Positions 45,426 to 53,879 of a stretch of 64,000 nucleotides of DNA are shown in pieces. The stretch's first letter is position 1, and each line of letters opens with the position of its first letter. The stretch is from PALSA-1006 sp963733265 (GTDB lineage: Bacteria > Pseudomonadota > Gammaproteobacteria > Burkholderiales > Gallionellaceae): contig CAVTCF010000005.1 in the NCBI GenBank assembly GCA_963733265.1, positions 124,001-188,000 on the forward strand. The letters run 5' to 3'. The translations under genes were made by a program, and so were the position numbers. Below the pieces are notes generated by a model. That model was given only the letters and a program-made list of their open reading frames with translations, did no database searches and was not told where the DNA came from.

Positions 45426-46892
45426 ATGAAATTGAAAACTTTAGCCGCCGCATGTGCTATGGCTTTTGCAGGACAAGCGTTTGCTTTGAGCCCAGTGACT
45501 TACCCGGTAACAGCCGCAACTCAACAAATTTTCTTCGCCGGTTCTTCAGCTTTGCAAAATGCATTGGGTGAAACAGCTCAAGATTTGTTCGTTAACGGCG
45601 CTGCCGGTTCTTCTACAGCTACTGACGAATTTTTTGACGGTACTGCTACCAAAGCTTCGGGCAGCAACTTCCGCGCTTACTACGGCGTGTTGAAATCAAC
45701 TGGCGCTAAAGCAGTGATCTACCACACAGCCAAAGGTGGTTCGATTTACGGCGTTAACCCGGTTGCACTTGGCACTACTGTTGCCCGTCTGGACCTCACA
45801 ACATGCGGAACAGCTTCTATCTCTACTGATGCCAAGACATCTTTGCCAGTATGGAGCTGCACAGGTTCAGTTTTGGCCGTGCCGGATGCAGGTATCTCCG
45901 ACGTTGAGCCAGCAGTTCTGGAACAACCAGCCAACATCACCAAAATTGCTGGCGTTATCCCTGCTGATATCGGCGGCCCTTTGACAACTGCTCAATTGGG
46001 CAACCTGGCTTCAACAGTCGCTGTGGGTCAAGTTTTCGGCGTGGTTGTTAACACTTCTGTTGCTTCGACATCAAAAATCGCTAACCTGAGCAAAGCCCAA
46101 GTTGCCGCTTTGTTCACCGGTACAATTGCTGACTGGAACACAATCGATTCAACAATCCCGGCTGGTTCAACCACACTGGTTGTCTGCCGTCGTCAATCCG
46201 GCTCCGGTTCACAAGCTGCTTTGAACGCTGTTATTCTGGGTAATCCATGCCAAACTGGCCTTGCTGTTCCACTGGGCTATACAGCAACGACAGCTACTTT
46301 GGGTTCAACTACTGCAGCAGCAGCAGGTACTGAAGTTGTTATCGAAAACTCATCAACCGGTGCTTTGGCTGCCTGCTTAACTTACGCCCAATCTGGTACG
46401 CCTGCTGGTCAAGCGATTGATGTTACAACTGGCGGACTTGTTACAGCCGGTGCAGCTAACTCTGTTGTTTTGAGCGCTACTCCTAAAGCTAACTACGCTA
46501 TCGGTATCATCGGTCTGGATCACGGCGTGGGTTCTGATCTGTATCAAAACGTAACTCTGAACGGCATTGCTCCTTCTTTGGCTAACGCTCAATTGGGTCA
46601 ATACGACTTGGTAGTTGAAAGCACATTCCAAATCCGTTCAGGTTTGAGCGGTGCGGTTGCAGGTACAGTTCTCCCATCTGCTGGCGCAACAGCTCTGTAC
46701 AACCTCGTTCTGGCTGACGTACAAAACCCGGCAATCTTGGGTGGTAGCATTGGTGCTGTAGTTCCTGGTCTGTTGGGTTTGTCTGAAAATGGTTATGCTC
46801 CTACAACATTGGGTTCTTTCTCTGCTTCTTTCCCAGTATTGCAAGTTGGTAACTTCGGTAACACCTGCGCTCCATTCCAACAATTGCAATAA
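45426..46892 (+). CDS. Secreted PstS-like (PBP-fold) protein
   Basis: 488 residues with a signal peptide (1-20, ending GQAFA) and no lipobox. IFFAGSSALQNAL near the start and KAQVAALFTGTIADWNTID, RRQSGSGSQAALNAVIL later match the phosphate-binding PstS/PBP-like fold, in which the GSS and RxxSGS segments line the anion site. No pst transporter genes are nearby, so it is more likely an extracellular or matrix-bound binding protein than part of an ABC importer. AAGGA precedes the ATG. It shares the strong codon bias of the PEP-CTERM gene upstream. A truncated second copy of its 3' end lies at 56203-56302. Confidence 0.8.
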   Translation: MKLKTLAAACAMAFAGQAFALSPVTYPVTAATQQIFFAGSSALQNALGETAQDLFVNGAAGSSTATDEFFDGTATKASGSNFRAYYGVLKSTGAKAVIYHTAKGGSIYGVNPVALGTTVARLDLTTCGTASISTDAKTSLPVWSCTGSVLAVPDAGISDVEPAVLEQPANITKIAGVIPADIGGPLTTAQLGNLASTVAVGQVFGVVVNTSVASTSKIANLSKAQVAALFTGTIADWNTIDSTIPAGSTTLVVCRRQSGSGSQAALNAVILGNPCQTGLAVPLGYTATTATLGSTTAAAAGTEVVIENSSTGALAACLTYAQSGTPAGQAIDVTTGGLVTAGAANSVVLSATPKANYAIGIIGLDHGVGSDLYQNVTLNGIAPSLANAQLGQYDLVVESTFQIRSGLSGAVAGTVLPSAGATALYNLVLADVQNPAILGGSIGAVVPGLLGLSENGYAPTTLGSFSASFPVLQVGNFGNTCAPFQQLQ

Positions 46893-46919
46893 TCAGTTAG
46901 TTTAGTAAGTATCAGAACA

Positions 46920-46943
46920 CCCCGGCGCAATGCCGGGGTTTTT
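46920..46943 (+). terminator. Rho-independent terminator after PstS-like gene
   Basis: CCCCGGC and GCCGGGG pair around GCAAT and are followed by five T. The same hairpin with its flank recurs at 56330-56350. Confidence 0.9.
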
Positions 46944-47098
46944 CGTTTTGGGGGTGTACGTTTTTGTGCCCGCCTTACCTTTGCTCCCTTGGGGCTGAAG
47001 TATCCGGGCAATCCGATGTCATTCATTTGTAATCTGCTGGCACTACCATCGAATAAACTGGCAATAATTGTTGCTACATAATCTGCAAGGGAAGAGTG

Positions 47099-48781
47099 TT
47101 GAACGTGAAACCGGGAAGAAACGATCCATGCCCGTGCGGTAGCGGAAAAAAATTCAAGAAGTGTTGCGAAAATAAAATTCAAACACCGCAATTTAATGAG
47201 CAAGATGCAGTGATGCACAACAAACTTGGCAATGCTTTGCAAAACATCGGGCAACCTGAAAACGCGATTGCAAGCTACCGTCGGGCGCTGGAGATCAAGC
47301 CGACTTTCGCCGAGGCGCACAATAATCTGGGCATCGTGCTAAAAAATATCGGGCAACTTGAAAGCTCAATGGCAAGTTTTCGCCGGGCTTTGGAGATCAA
47401 TCCGAATTTTGCCGGTGCGTACAGTAATATGGGTAATGTGCAGCGCGAGTTGGGATTGTTTGATGAGGCGGTGGCAAGTTACCGCCGGGCAATGGAACTC
47501 AAACCCGATTATCTTACTGCGTATAGCAATCTGCTGTTCACGCTCAACTTTGTAAGCAATCAATCTGCCGAGATGATGATGGCCGAAGCCCAAGGCTTTG
47601 GCAAGATGGCCACCCGGTTGGCGCGCTCCTTTAATAACTGGCCTTGCGTTGCCGAAAATGTTCAATGCTTGCGCGTGGGTTTGGTTTCCAGCGATTTACG
47701 TATGCATCCCGTGGGATTTTTTCTGGAAACTGTGCTGGCAAATATTGACCCGACCCGCATTGAACTTTTCGCTTACCCGACGCTACTCAAAGAAGATGAA
47801 CTGACTGCGCGAATTCGTCCTTTTTTTAAGTCATGGAAACCGCTCAGAGGTTTAGCCGACGAAACGGCGGCACGCTTGATTCATGATGATGGTGTGCATA
47901 TTCTGCTTGATCTTTGCGGGCACACGGCAAATAACCGCCTGCCGGTGTTTGCGTGGAAACCGGCCCCGATCCAGGCAAGTTGGCTGGGGTATTTTGCCAC
48001 CACGGGTGTTGCAGAAATGGATTATGTGCTGGTAGACGCAGTGGGCGTAGCGGAGAATCAGCGCGATCAATTCACCGAAGCGGTTTGGTATCTGCCCGAC
48101 ACGCGGCTGTGCTTTACTCCCCCAAGTGACGACTTGCCCGTGACAGCATTACCCGCGTTGAAAAACGGCTTGATTACCTTCGGGTGCTTTCAGAAATTGT
48201 CCAAGGTGGGCGATGAAGTTCTATCCGCGTGGGGCGATATTTTTGCCGCGTTGCCCAAGGCAAGGTTACGCATGCAGTGCCAACAGTTGGGCGAGCAGGA
48301 GCAAGAAGAACAACTGCTTGCACGTTTGCAGCGATACGGCATTGCCGCAGACCGTGTGGAACTCAAAAGTGGAACAACGCGCGCAGCGTATCTGGCTGCC
48401 CACGCCGAAGTGGACATGATACTGGATACGTTCCCTTTTCCGGGCGGCACCACTACCTGCGAGGCACTGTGGATGGGTGTGCCGACGCTGACCTTGGCAG
48501 GTGGCCGCTTACTGGCCAGACAAGGTGCCAGCCTGCTGACAGCCGCAGGTCTGCCAGATTGGGTGACGGAAAACAGGGAAGAGTACATCACCAAAGCGAT
48601 TGAGTTGGCAGGCGATTTGCCAAAGCTCTCAACCTTACGTGCCGGCTTGCGGCAACAGGTGTTGGCATCGCCGGTATTTGACGGGAAACGCTTTGCCCTG
48701 AATTTGGAACAGGGGGTGTGGGGGTTGTGGGAATGTTATCGGGATTGTCAGGAAACTCTGGAGAGTTTAATTTTGCAATGA
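47099..48781 (+). CDS. SEC-C/TPR/GT41 glycosyltransferase (SPINDLY/OGT-like)
   Basis: About 560 residues. Three parts: a SEC-C zinc motif at about 7-24 (PGRNDPCPCGSGKKFKKCC), three TPR repeats (about 40-145), and a GT41 catalytic region with GLVSSDLRMHPVGFFLE, LLDLCGHTANNRLPVFAWKP, ASWLGYFATTGVAEMDY, FGCFQKLSK and DTFPFPGGTTTCEALWMGVPTL. GT41 enzymes transfer single sugars to Ser/Thr or Asn of proteins. GTG 47096, TTG 47099 and GTG 47105 are all possible starts after AAGGGA. The fused SEC-C motif is unusual. The next gene is a paralogue. Confidence 0.88.
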   Translation: MNVKPGRNDPCPCGSGKKFKKCCENKIQTPQFNEQDAVMHNKLGNALQNIGQPENAIASYRRALEIKPTFAEAHNNLGIVLKNIGQLESSMASFRRALEINPNFAGAYSNMGNVQRELGLFDEAVASYRRAMELKPDYLTAYSNLLFTLNFVSNQSAEMMMAEAQGFGKMATRLARSFNNWPCVAENVQCLRVGLVSSDLRMHPVGFFLETVLANIDPTRIELFAYPTLLKEDELTARIRPFFKSWKPLRGLADETAARLIHDDGVHILLDLCGHTANNRLPVFAWKPAPIQASWLGYFATTGVAEMDYVLVDAVGVAENQRDQFTEAVWYLPDTRLCFTPPSDDLPVTALPALKNGLITFGCFQKLSKVGDEVLSAWGDIFAALPKARLRMQCQQLGEQEQEEQLLARLQRYGIAADRVELKSGTTRAAYLAAHAEVDMILDTFPFPGGTTTCEALWMGVPTLTLAGGRLLARQGASLLTAAGLPDWVTENREEYITKAIELAGDLPKLSTLRAGLRQQVLASPVFDGKRFALNLEQGVWGLWECYRDCQETLESLILQ

Positions 48782-48805
48782 AAATTTCAAACAAGGCAAA
48801 CTGGA

Positions 48806-51025
48806 ATGGCCAAAGCTAAAAAAGGCCGGGAGCCGGCACAAGACCGGCTCAATCAGCTTATCGCGTTTTACAATGCCAAACACTATTTGCAAGTGGAAAG
48901 CAGCGCGCAGGTCTTGGTTAAACAATATCCCGAGTCCGGTTCTGTTTGGAAAATATTGGGTGTGACCTTGTTGACGCAAGGAAAAGACGCTTTACTCGCC
49001 TTGCAAAAAGCGGCACAGCTATTGCCGGACGATGCAGCGTCGCATTTCAATTTGGGCAATGCCCTGAAGGCACTGGGGCAACTTGAAGAGGCCGTAGCAA
49101 GTTATCGTCGCGCGCTGAAAATAAAATCTGATTATGCCGAAGCATATTGCAACATGGGCGCAGCATTGCGCGATTCGGCGCGATTTGAGGAAGCTGTCGC
49201 CTGTTACCGTCAGGCGCTGGCTATCAAACCGGTGTATCCAAGGGTCTACAGTAATCTGGGACTTGCCCTGAACGACTTGGGAAAATTTGAGGAGGCGGCT
49301 GAAAGCAGCAGGCGTGCCATCGAGATCAAACCTGATTACGCAGAGGCGCACAATAATCTGGGGCTGGCGTTCAAAGGCATGGGTAAACTTGCGGATGCGG
49401 AGGCAAGCTTTAGAACGGCGCTGGCGCTAAAACCTGATTTTGCCGAGGCTCACAATAACTTGGGTCTTATTCTGGGCGAATTCGGGCAATATGAAGCAGC
49501 AGCCCAAAGTTTTCGGCGCACATTGGAGATTAACCCTGATTTTGTCAAAGCATACTGTAATCTGGGTTACGCGCAACTGGTACTTGGTCAACTGGAAGAC
49601 GCGGTAGCAAGCTTAAATAGGGCACTGGAGATTAATCCTGATTATGTCGAGGCGCACAACAATCTGGGATATCTTCAGCGCGAACTCGGGCAATTTGAGG
49701 ATGCGGCAAAGAGTTTCCGGCGAGCCTTGCAGATCAACCCAGAATACATTGATGGGTTTAATAATCTGCTTTTTTCACTCAACTATACCGCGACAGGAAA
49801 ATCCGCGGAGAGCCTGGATTATGCTCGCCAGTTTGGGCGAGTATCGGCCGGAAAAGTCAGGGCAAGATATACCGCCTGGCAATCTAACGTGAACCCGGAT
49901 AGATTGCGCGTGGGTCTTGTGTCGGGCGACATGCGTGATCATGTGGCGGGCTACTTTCTGGAAGGACTGCTGGCGCATATCGATCCTGCGCACATCGAGC
50001 TGTTTGCCTATTCGACCAGTCACAAGGAAGATGAAATTACCGCGCGCCTGCGCCCCTATTTTTCGGAGTGGAAATCATTGCTGGGCAAAAGCGATGAAGC
50101 AGCAGCCCAATTGATCCATTCCGACGGGGTGCATGTTTTGCTGGATTTGTCCGGCCATACCGCGCATAACCGTCTGCCGGTGTTTGCATGGAAACCCGCG
50201 CCGGTGCAGGCGAGTTGGCTGGGGTATTTTGCCACTACGGGCGTGGCGGAAATGGATTATGTGCTGGTGGATGAAGTGGGCGTGCCCGAGGCTCAGCGCG
50301 ATCAATTCACCGAAGCGGTCTGGTATCTGCCCGACACGCGGCTGTGCTTTACCCCGCCCAAAGTAGATATTCCTGTCGCACCATTGCCTGCATTATCTAA
50401 CGGATATATTACCTTTGGCTGCTTCCAGAACTTGCCCAAAGTGAGCGATGAAGTGCTGGCGGTGTGTGGCGAGATTTTTGCAGCCTTGCCCAAGACAAGG
50501 CTGCGCTTGCAGTGCAAACAACTGGGTGAACCGGCCCAAGTAGAAAAAATGTTGAGCCGATTAGCGCGTTACGGGGTCGGCTCTGAACGAGTGAATATTC
50601 ATGGCGCGGTTTCCCGCGAAGATTATCTGTCCGCTCATGCCGAAGTAGACATGATACTGGACACATTCCCGTATCCGGGCGGCACCACTACCTGTGAAGC
50701 CCTGTGGATGGGTGTGCCGACGCTGACCTTGGCAGGTGACCGCTTGCTGTCCAGACAAGGTGCCAGCCTGCTGGCGGCGGCAGGTCTGCCGGATTGGGTG
50801 GCAGCAAACAGGAGCGAATACATCAGCAAGGCGATTGCATTTGCGGGCGATTTGCCAAAACTATCGGCCTTGCGTGCAGTCTTGCGGCAACAGGCGTTGG
50901 CTTCCCCAGTGTTTGACGCGAAACGCTTTGCCCGAAACTTGGAAGAGGCTTTGTGGGGAATGTGGAAAAATATCAGGATCGATAATAAAGTGCGGTATAA
51001 CCCGGAAGATTTCTGGTCAATATAA
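48806..51025 (+). CDS. TPR/GT41 glycosyltransferase (SPINDLY/OGT-like), longer paralogue
   Basis: 739 residues. About nine TPR repeats (about 30-340; each ending like RRALEINPDYVEAHNNLG) lead into the GT41 domain with GLVSGDMRDHVAGYFLE, LLDLSGHTAHNRLPVFAWKP, FGCFQNLPK and DTFPYPGGTTTCEALWMGVPTL. It has no SEC-C motif. The catalytic part is closely similar to that of the upstream gene, so the pair is a tandem duplication with different TPR lengths, perhaps with different protein targets. A cytosolic protein O- or N-glycosyltransferase role follows from the family; targets are unknown, the nearby TpsA adhesin being the obvious candidate. Confidence 0.92.
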   Translation: MAKAKKGREPAQDRLNQLIAFYNAKHYLQVESSAQVLVKQYPESGSVWKILGVTLLTQGKDALLALQKAAQLLPDDAASHFNLGNALKALGQLEEAVASYRRALKIKSDYAEAYCNMGAALRDSARFEEAVACYRQALAIKPVYPRVYSNLGLALNDLGKFEEAAESSRRAIEIKPDYAEAHNNLGLAFKGMGKLADAEASFRTALALKPDFAEAHNNLGLILGEFGQYEAAAQSFRRTLEINPDFVKAYCNLGYAQLVLGQLEDAVASLNRALEINPDYVEAHNNLGYLQRELGQFEDAAKSFRRALQINPEYIDGFNNLLFSLNYTATGKSAESLDYARQFGRVSAGKVRARYTAWQSNVNPDRLRVGLVSGDMRDHVAGYFLEGLLAHIDPAHIELFAYSTSHKEDEITARLRPYFSEWKSLLGKSDEAAAQLIHSDGVHVLLDLSGHTAHNRLPVFAWKPAPVQASWLGYFATTGVAEMDYVLVDEVGVPEAQRDQFTEAVWYLPDTRLCFTPPKVDIPVAPLPALSNGYITFGCFQNLPKVSDEVLAVCGEIFAALPKTRLRLQCKQLGEPAQVEKMLSRLARYGVGSERVNIHGAVSREDYLSAHAEVDMILDTFPYPGGTTTCEALWMGVPTLTLAGDRLLSRQGASLLAAAGLPDWVAANRSEYISKAIAFAGDLPKLSALRAVLRQQALASPVFDAKRFARNLEEALWGMWKNIRIDNKVRYNPEDFWSI

Positions 51026-51030
51026 ATCGA

Positions 51031-51855
51031 TTAACCGATTGCTTCCTTGATGAGTGCATGCATCGAGGCATCAAGTTTATTCAGGGATTCAAGGCGCTGG
51101 TCTGTTGGATTGTTTTTCAATAAATCAATTTTAAGAATGTTGAAATTGTTGAATATAGAATCCCATAAATAGTGCGAGGGGTTAAGTTCTCTTGCAAGAT
51201 CCAGATTAAGACGAATGATTTTCTCCTTCACGTCGCTAATTAACACTTGCCTATTTCCTATTGCCCTGGCCATTGCGATTAACAAATCTTCATATGTCGG
51301 TTCATAAGCCGCCAGCAAAGGGATGCCGTGCTTGGCAAACCAGTTTGACATGCCTAATTCGTAATGCGATACGACTTCATACTTGTCCGAAATCGGTTCC
51401 ATCTTTGCCCACCAATCGATGAACGCCGGGGAATTGATGAGGGAGTTATTTTCAAAAGAGACCAGGTAGGATTGGATATGTCGTTCATGCTGATTTGAAA
51501 TTGTTAAGCCTTTAACCAGAGGTTCGCCAACTGACGCAAGAAATTGACTCATTAATAAATGAGGGTTCAGTGTGATGAAGGAACTATTTAATAGTACTAG
51601 GCGCTTGAGTTTGCTTTTGTCGCCCAAAGCATCAATGCCAACTTTGTAGGACCAAAAATCATAGCCAATATTTTCCCGTTGAATAACCTTGGCAAAGGGA
51701 GATAGCCGGATTATTTCTGTATCAGTTATTCCGGTGGATACAAACACAATTTTCTTTGTTAGCTTGGAAAGGTATTGAACCAAATTAAACAGATCAGTTG
51801 CTACTTTACCTTCTTCATGAAAGTGTGCGATTACAAAAGCTAGGGTGGGATTCAT
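51031..51855 (-). CDS. RgpF-like rhamnan synthesis family protein
   Basis: 274 residues. AFVIAHFHEEGKV at the start, FVSTGITDTE, the RENIGYDFWSYKVGID motif and LVLLNSSF are characteristic of the RgpF/rhamnan-synthesis F family, which occurs in polysaccharide and surface-glycan loci and is thought to have glycosyltransferase activity. Convergent with the GT41 gene, 5 bp apart. It and the next two minus-strand genes are A+T-richer than the GT41 genes and form a small glycan block. Confidence 0.8.
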   Translation of the reverse strand: MNPTLAFVIAHFHEEGKVATDLFNLVQYLSKLTKKIVFVSTGITDTEIIRLSPFAKVIQRENIGYDFWSYKVGIDALGDKSKLKRLVLLNSSFITLNPHLLMSQFLASVGEPLVKGLTISNQHERHIQSYLVSFENNSLINSPAFIDWWAKMEPISDKYEVVSHYELGMSNWFAKHGIPLLAAYEPTYEDLLIAMARAIGNRQVLISDVKEKIIRLNLDLARELNPSHYLWDSIFNNFNILKIDLLKNNPTDQRLESLNKLDASMHALIKEAIG

Positions 51856-51902
51856 AAATATCGAAAGAATTAATTACATATCAAGTAGCCCGCGCGGGCG
51901 CA

Positions 51903-52568
51903 CTAATTCAGAATAGTTTGATCTGCATAGAGTGACGCCCACTCGGTTACCGGCGGTTTTGCAGCATGCAACCGGTAACCAAATGAATTGAACAACTCTT
52001 GCCATTCGGCGGGCGTCTTAAGATTGATATGACCCCATTGTAAATCCCATCCGGGGTTTGGGTCCGCAAAAGGCGTGGAGGAGAACACAATGAATTTTGG
52101 CTTAAGCTCGTTTTTAACCTTGGTTAAAATATTGATCAGACCTTCATCAGGGATGTGCTCAAAAACTTCGATGGATAACAGAGTGTCAACAGGGGCATAG
52201 TCTTTCTCAAAGAACTTATCAATGAAATATTTTTCGGCGAATTCAGGATGGTTTTCATCGAAAAAAGCTTTTGAAAACGGATTGCCGTCAATGCCCGCAC
52301 AATCGATATTCAGCTTGTTCAAGCAATTTAGTAAATAACCCGGACCGGAGCCAATTTCGAGCGCAGTCGAAACGCGCAATGCATTTTTTACCCAATCAGC
52401 CAATCCCTCGAAAAGGCGACAATAGTCAGGATTAGTCTGGTTGAGCGCCATTTCGCATGAAATATCAAAAAATTCTTTATCGGTAAAACTGCGGACGTTG
52501 CCAAGCTCATCGTAACCTCTGCCGCTTAACTTGTTCAGTGTTACTATTTTTTCAATTGATTTTGACAT
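51903..52568 (-). CDS. Class I SAM-dependent methyltransferase
   Basis: 221 residues. ALEIGSGPGYLLNCL is SAM motif I, followed by CAGIDGNPFSKAF and LLSIEVFEHIPDEG. No N-terminal zinc ribbon. Probably a sugar or small-molecule methyltransferase for the glycan block. It lies 47 bp before the RgpF-like gene on the same strand. Confidence 0.85.
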   Translation of the reverse strand: MSKSIEKIVTLNKLSGRGYDELGNVRSFTDKEFFDISCEMALNQTNPDYCRLFEGLADWVKNALRVSTALEIGSGPGYLLNCLNKLNIDCAGIDGNPFSKAFFDENHPEFAEKYFIDKFFEKDYAPVDTLLSIEVFEHIPDEGLINILTKVKNELKPKFIVFSSTPFADPNPGWDLQWGHINLKTPAEWQELFNSFGYRLHAAKPPVTEWASLYADQTILN

Positions 52569-52602
52569 TAATTTTAGCCAATTAAATTACTACATTATCG
52601 TA

Positions 52603-52667
52603 GGGTGGGCACGTATTTGTGCCCACGTTGAATTCGATACCGCGTGGGCACAAATACGTGCCCACCC
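52603..52667. repeat. GTAGGGTGGGCAC-family inverted repeat
   Basis: GGGTGGGCACGTATTTGTGC... on the left and its exact inverse on the right (25-bp arms) flank TTGAATTCGATACCG. Each arm is itself a hairpin, GTGGGCAC/GTGCCCAC around GTATTT. Same family as the repeats around the pseudopilin gene. It separates two genes of the glycan block. Confidence 0.75.
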
Positions 52668-52733
52668 AACCTAATTGAATGTTCTTAATTCCATCTTGAT
52701 TGCAATTGCGAATAAGGTAATAGCTTGCTTTAA

Positions 52734-53408
52734 TCAGGAACCCCACTTTGCCAGATAACGTAGATACTTGTCTTTCCATGGCGGAGTATCAAATGCTCCG
52801 CCGCTTTGATGGGTGAGACAGATAGGCCAAGTGCCCAGACGCAAGCCATTTTTTCTCGCACATCGGCAAAAATCCATGTCATAGAAATGAAAGTCAAAAA
52901 GCGGATCAAATTGAACTTTGGTCGCATTTAATCTGGATTTTTTGGCGGCTAGAAAAACGCCATCCAATAGCTCACATTGCGCGGGTGTCTCTCCATATAT
53001 TCCAACATCACCAAAGGGCCGGTTGCCATGAGCCACGCTGCCGCGAAAATTGGACCTTTCATCCCAATTAAGAGCGGCATCGACAAATGGCCAGGCTGGC
53101 TGATTTGGAACCCGGCGACGGTTGCCTACAACGCCAATAACATCATAAGTTTTGAGACCATGAATGATGCGGTCGCCAAAGAAAAAATCATCTATCCAAA
53201 CATCGTCGTGCATGAAGACAAGAATTTGATTGCCTTCCGGATTGAAAATGCGAGCGTTGAAAATGTCGGGAAGGCCGCGTTTGTTTTCAAATGCAATATT
53301 TGCCCGGAGCCGCTTGTCTTCGGCAAGTCGCGTTAGCGAAATACCCAATGCGGATGTTTTCCAGAATTCACTTTCGCTCATTCTTGTGGCGCTAATGATC
53401 TCAATCAT
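52734..53408 (-). CDS. Glycosyltransferase, GT2-like (StrF/Glyco_tranf_2_5 type)
   Basis: 224 residues. VFMHDDVWIDDFFFGDRI carries the Asp pair typical of this family, followed by VIGVVGNRR and a LLDGVFLAAKKS segment, then FHFYDMDFCRCARKNGLRLG near the end. It is shorter than normal GT2 enzymes and starts directly with IEIISATRMSESEFW, a typical start for this group. Likely transfers a sugar in the same pathway as the RgpF-like protein. Confidence 0.82.
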   Translation of the reverse strand: MIEIISATRMSESEFWKTSALGISLTRLAEDKRLRANIAFENKRGLPDIFNARIFNPEGNQILVFMHDDVWIDDFFFGDRIIHGLKTYDVIGVVGNRRRVPNQPAWPFVDAALNWDERSNFRGSVAHGNRPFGDVGIYGETPAQCELLDGVFLAAKKSRLNATKVQFDPLFDFHFYDMDFCRCARKNGLRLGTWPICLTHQSGGAFDTPPWKDKYLRYLAKWGS

Positions 53409-53606
53409 GTGAAAAATAAGAAATTATAAATATCAGAAACACAGAATTAATTTTTGATGCTAACCCATAACAATTACAACAATGTTAAATAACAGGGAAT
53501 GGAAATGGAGATGTAGGTGGTGAGCTGTTTGGTTTGCTTCATGAAACGCGGTATTAATAGATGATGTGATCACTTTGAAGAGATCGTATGCTTGATGCCC
53601 GTCCCT

Positions 53607-53626
53607 ACTAGTCCGTTCGGACTAGT
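53607..53626. promoter_or_regulatory. Perfect 20-bp dyad, candidate EpsA operator (site 6)
   Basis: ACTAGTCCGTTCGGACTAGT, perfect arms of nine bases around TT. It lies 270 bp before tpsB. About 110 bases downstream of it are alignable with the region behind site 7 before tpsA, including TTTCATATTG and TAAAGT. The rest of the 53409-53879 gap holds no gene; a C5/G5 hairpin is at 53774-53787. Confidence 0.75.
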
Positions 53627-53771
53627 AACCAGCCCCCGTTTGTTCAATTAATTTCATATTGAATTGTTAAAGTACTGCCTGCGAAAAATAGGCTCGCGGA
53701 AGTCGGCGTGATCGGCAGGGTGGGCTATTTCCGCAAATAGTTATCTCCCCAAGTACGTGGCAATGTTGCCG

Positions 53772-53789
53772 TTCCCCCCGGAGGGGGAA
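53772..53789. other. G/C-rich hairpin in the tpsB leader
   Basis: TTCCCCC pairs with GGGGGAA around CGGA, about 90 bp before the tpsB start. It may be part of the leader mRNA. No T-run follows, so it is not scored as a terminator. Confidence 0.35.
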
Positions 53790-53879
53790 GGGAATATATA
53801 AATTAACGCGCCTTAATCAGGCTGCAATGAATGAGCGTCAAACTCATTGGATTGATAGACCGAAATTGGTAATGAATTG

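Noticed and set aside
47270..49760. Repeated DNA in the TPR regions as a CRISPR-like or satellite array
   Set aside because: The 102-bp periodicity is that of 34-residue TPR units in the reading frame.
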